The position numbers were made by a program, and so were the translations under genes. The notes under the pieces are model-generated. The model was not told the DNA's origin, ran no database searches, and saw nothing but the letters and a program-made list of their open reading frames with translations. Shown piece after piece: positions 5,951 through 6,299 of a stretch of DNA of 6,299 nt. Numbering within the stretch: position 1 is the first letter of the stretch; each line of letters opens with the position of its first letter. This DNA comes from Clostridia bacterium (GTDB lineage: Bacteria; Bacillota; Clostridia; Christensenellales; Aristaeellaceae): the NCBI GenBank assembly GCA_900754755.1, contig CAAEEC010000110.1:1-6299 (forward strand), given 5' to 3'.

Positions 5951-6299
5951 AATCTACGATAATGCTCTCGCCTTCAACGAGGCCGCTGATAATTTCCGTT
6001 TGCTTGTTGGCCGTCAGACCGGTTTCCACGGGCTTATACGCTTTCATACCCTCTTCATTCTGGTAATATACAATGGGCTGGCCGCTGGCCGATGAAACTG
6101 CGTCGCTGGGCACCAGGAGAACATCGTGGCGCTCATCCAACACCAGCGTTACAGAGCCGCGATCCCCATCTTCCAGATCAAAACTCGGCTCTTTGAGGGC
6201 AAAATACACATATGCGGTTTCCCCTTCCAGCTTTTCCTGCGGCGCAAGTCCAAGCTCTTCCTCGCTGCGCACGATGGCGGGGTAAATGTCGTTGCTCAC
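5949..6299 (-). CDS. HlyD/MacA-like adaptor protein A, C-terminal part (cut by right window edge)
   Basis: The last 116 residues of a third adaptor are present; the gene begins beyond the right edge. The terminal GTG at 6299-6297 is probably an internal valine codon, since no signal peptide or lipoyl domain follows it. The visible part covers the end of the beta-barrel domain (TAYVYFALKEPSFDLEDGDRG) and the membrane-proximal domain: VLLVPSDAVSSASG, then VETGLTANKQTEIISGLVEGESIIVD at the end. This layout matches the C termini of adaptors B (LLVPTNALFRDAG ... GLEEGAVVYVAD) and C (LLPRRAATLESG ... GVSEGETVILD), so all three share a fold and probably an origin, although they are strongly diverged. 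The stop codon TAG (5951-5949) is part of adaptor B's ribosome site. It is presumably an early gene of this operon and another extracytoplasmic partner of the permease. Whether its N terminus has a signal peptide or membrane anchor cannot be seen. Confidence 0.87.
   Translation of the reverse strand: MSNDIYPAIVRSEEELGLAPQEKLEGETAYVYFALKEPSFDLEDGDRGSVTLVLDERHDVLLVPSDAVSSASGQPIVYYQNEEGMKAYKPVETGLTANKQTEIISGLVEGESIIVD

Noticed and set aside
5350..5952. A 200-codon plus-strand open frame opposite adaptor B
   Set aside because: The same reasons apply: antisense to a gene with a complete domain order, and its Phe/Gln/His-rich translation shows no coherent domain.
6297..6299. GTG at the right window edge as the start of adaptor A
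   Set aside because: A start here would leave only the end of the barrel and the membrane-proximal domain, with no export signal. The reading frame simply runs off the window.

Overview
The window is one densely packed stretch of an operon, transcribed entirely from the minus strand (right to left as numbered). It encodes an ABC-type export or envelope-remodelling system of the MacAB / LolCDE / YknXYZ kind. In transcription order there are six genes: the C-terminal part of a HlyD/MacA-like adaptor (cut by the right edge), two complete adaptors, a 937-residue permease with two FtsX-like halves, a complete LolD/MacB-type ATPase, and the start of a second, different ATPase (cut by the left edge).

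Spacing is very tight. The gaps are 11 nt (adaptor A to B), 13 nt (adaptor C to permease) and 4 nt (permease to ATPase 1). Adaptors B and C overlap by 14 nt, and ATPases 1 and 2 also overlap by 14 nt. Each gene that starts in the window has a purine-rich Shine-Dalgarno sequence within or next to the end of the gene before it. I see no promoter, terminator, RNA gene, mobile element, CRISPR array or long repeat, and no gene-free stretch longer than 13 nt. The promoter should lie beyond the right edge, and the operon continues beyond the left edge.

Inferred working model: the two ATPases drive the permease from the cytoplasm. The permease passes mechanical motion to its two large extracytoplasmic domains, and the adaptors, exported by Sec signal peptides, dock on the outer face. 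No cargo can be read from the sequence. No outer-membrane factor gene is present, and neither complete adaptor shows an obvious TolC-docking (R-x3-L-x6-S) pattern at its hairpin tip.

Organism: strong AGGAG-type ribosome sites, moderate GC and tandem adaptors beside a large FtsX-type permease would fit an anaerobic Firmicutes/Clostridia-like bacterium. This is a weak inference, because no taxonomic marker gene is present. The features worth a second look are the run of three divergent adaptors, the pairing of one double-FtsX permease with two different ATPases, and the matching 14-nt overlaps within the adaptor pair and the ATPase pair.
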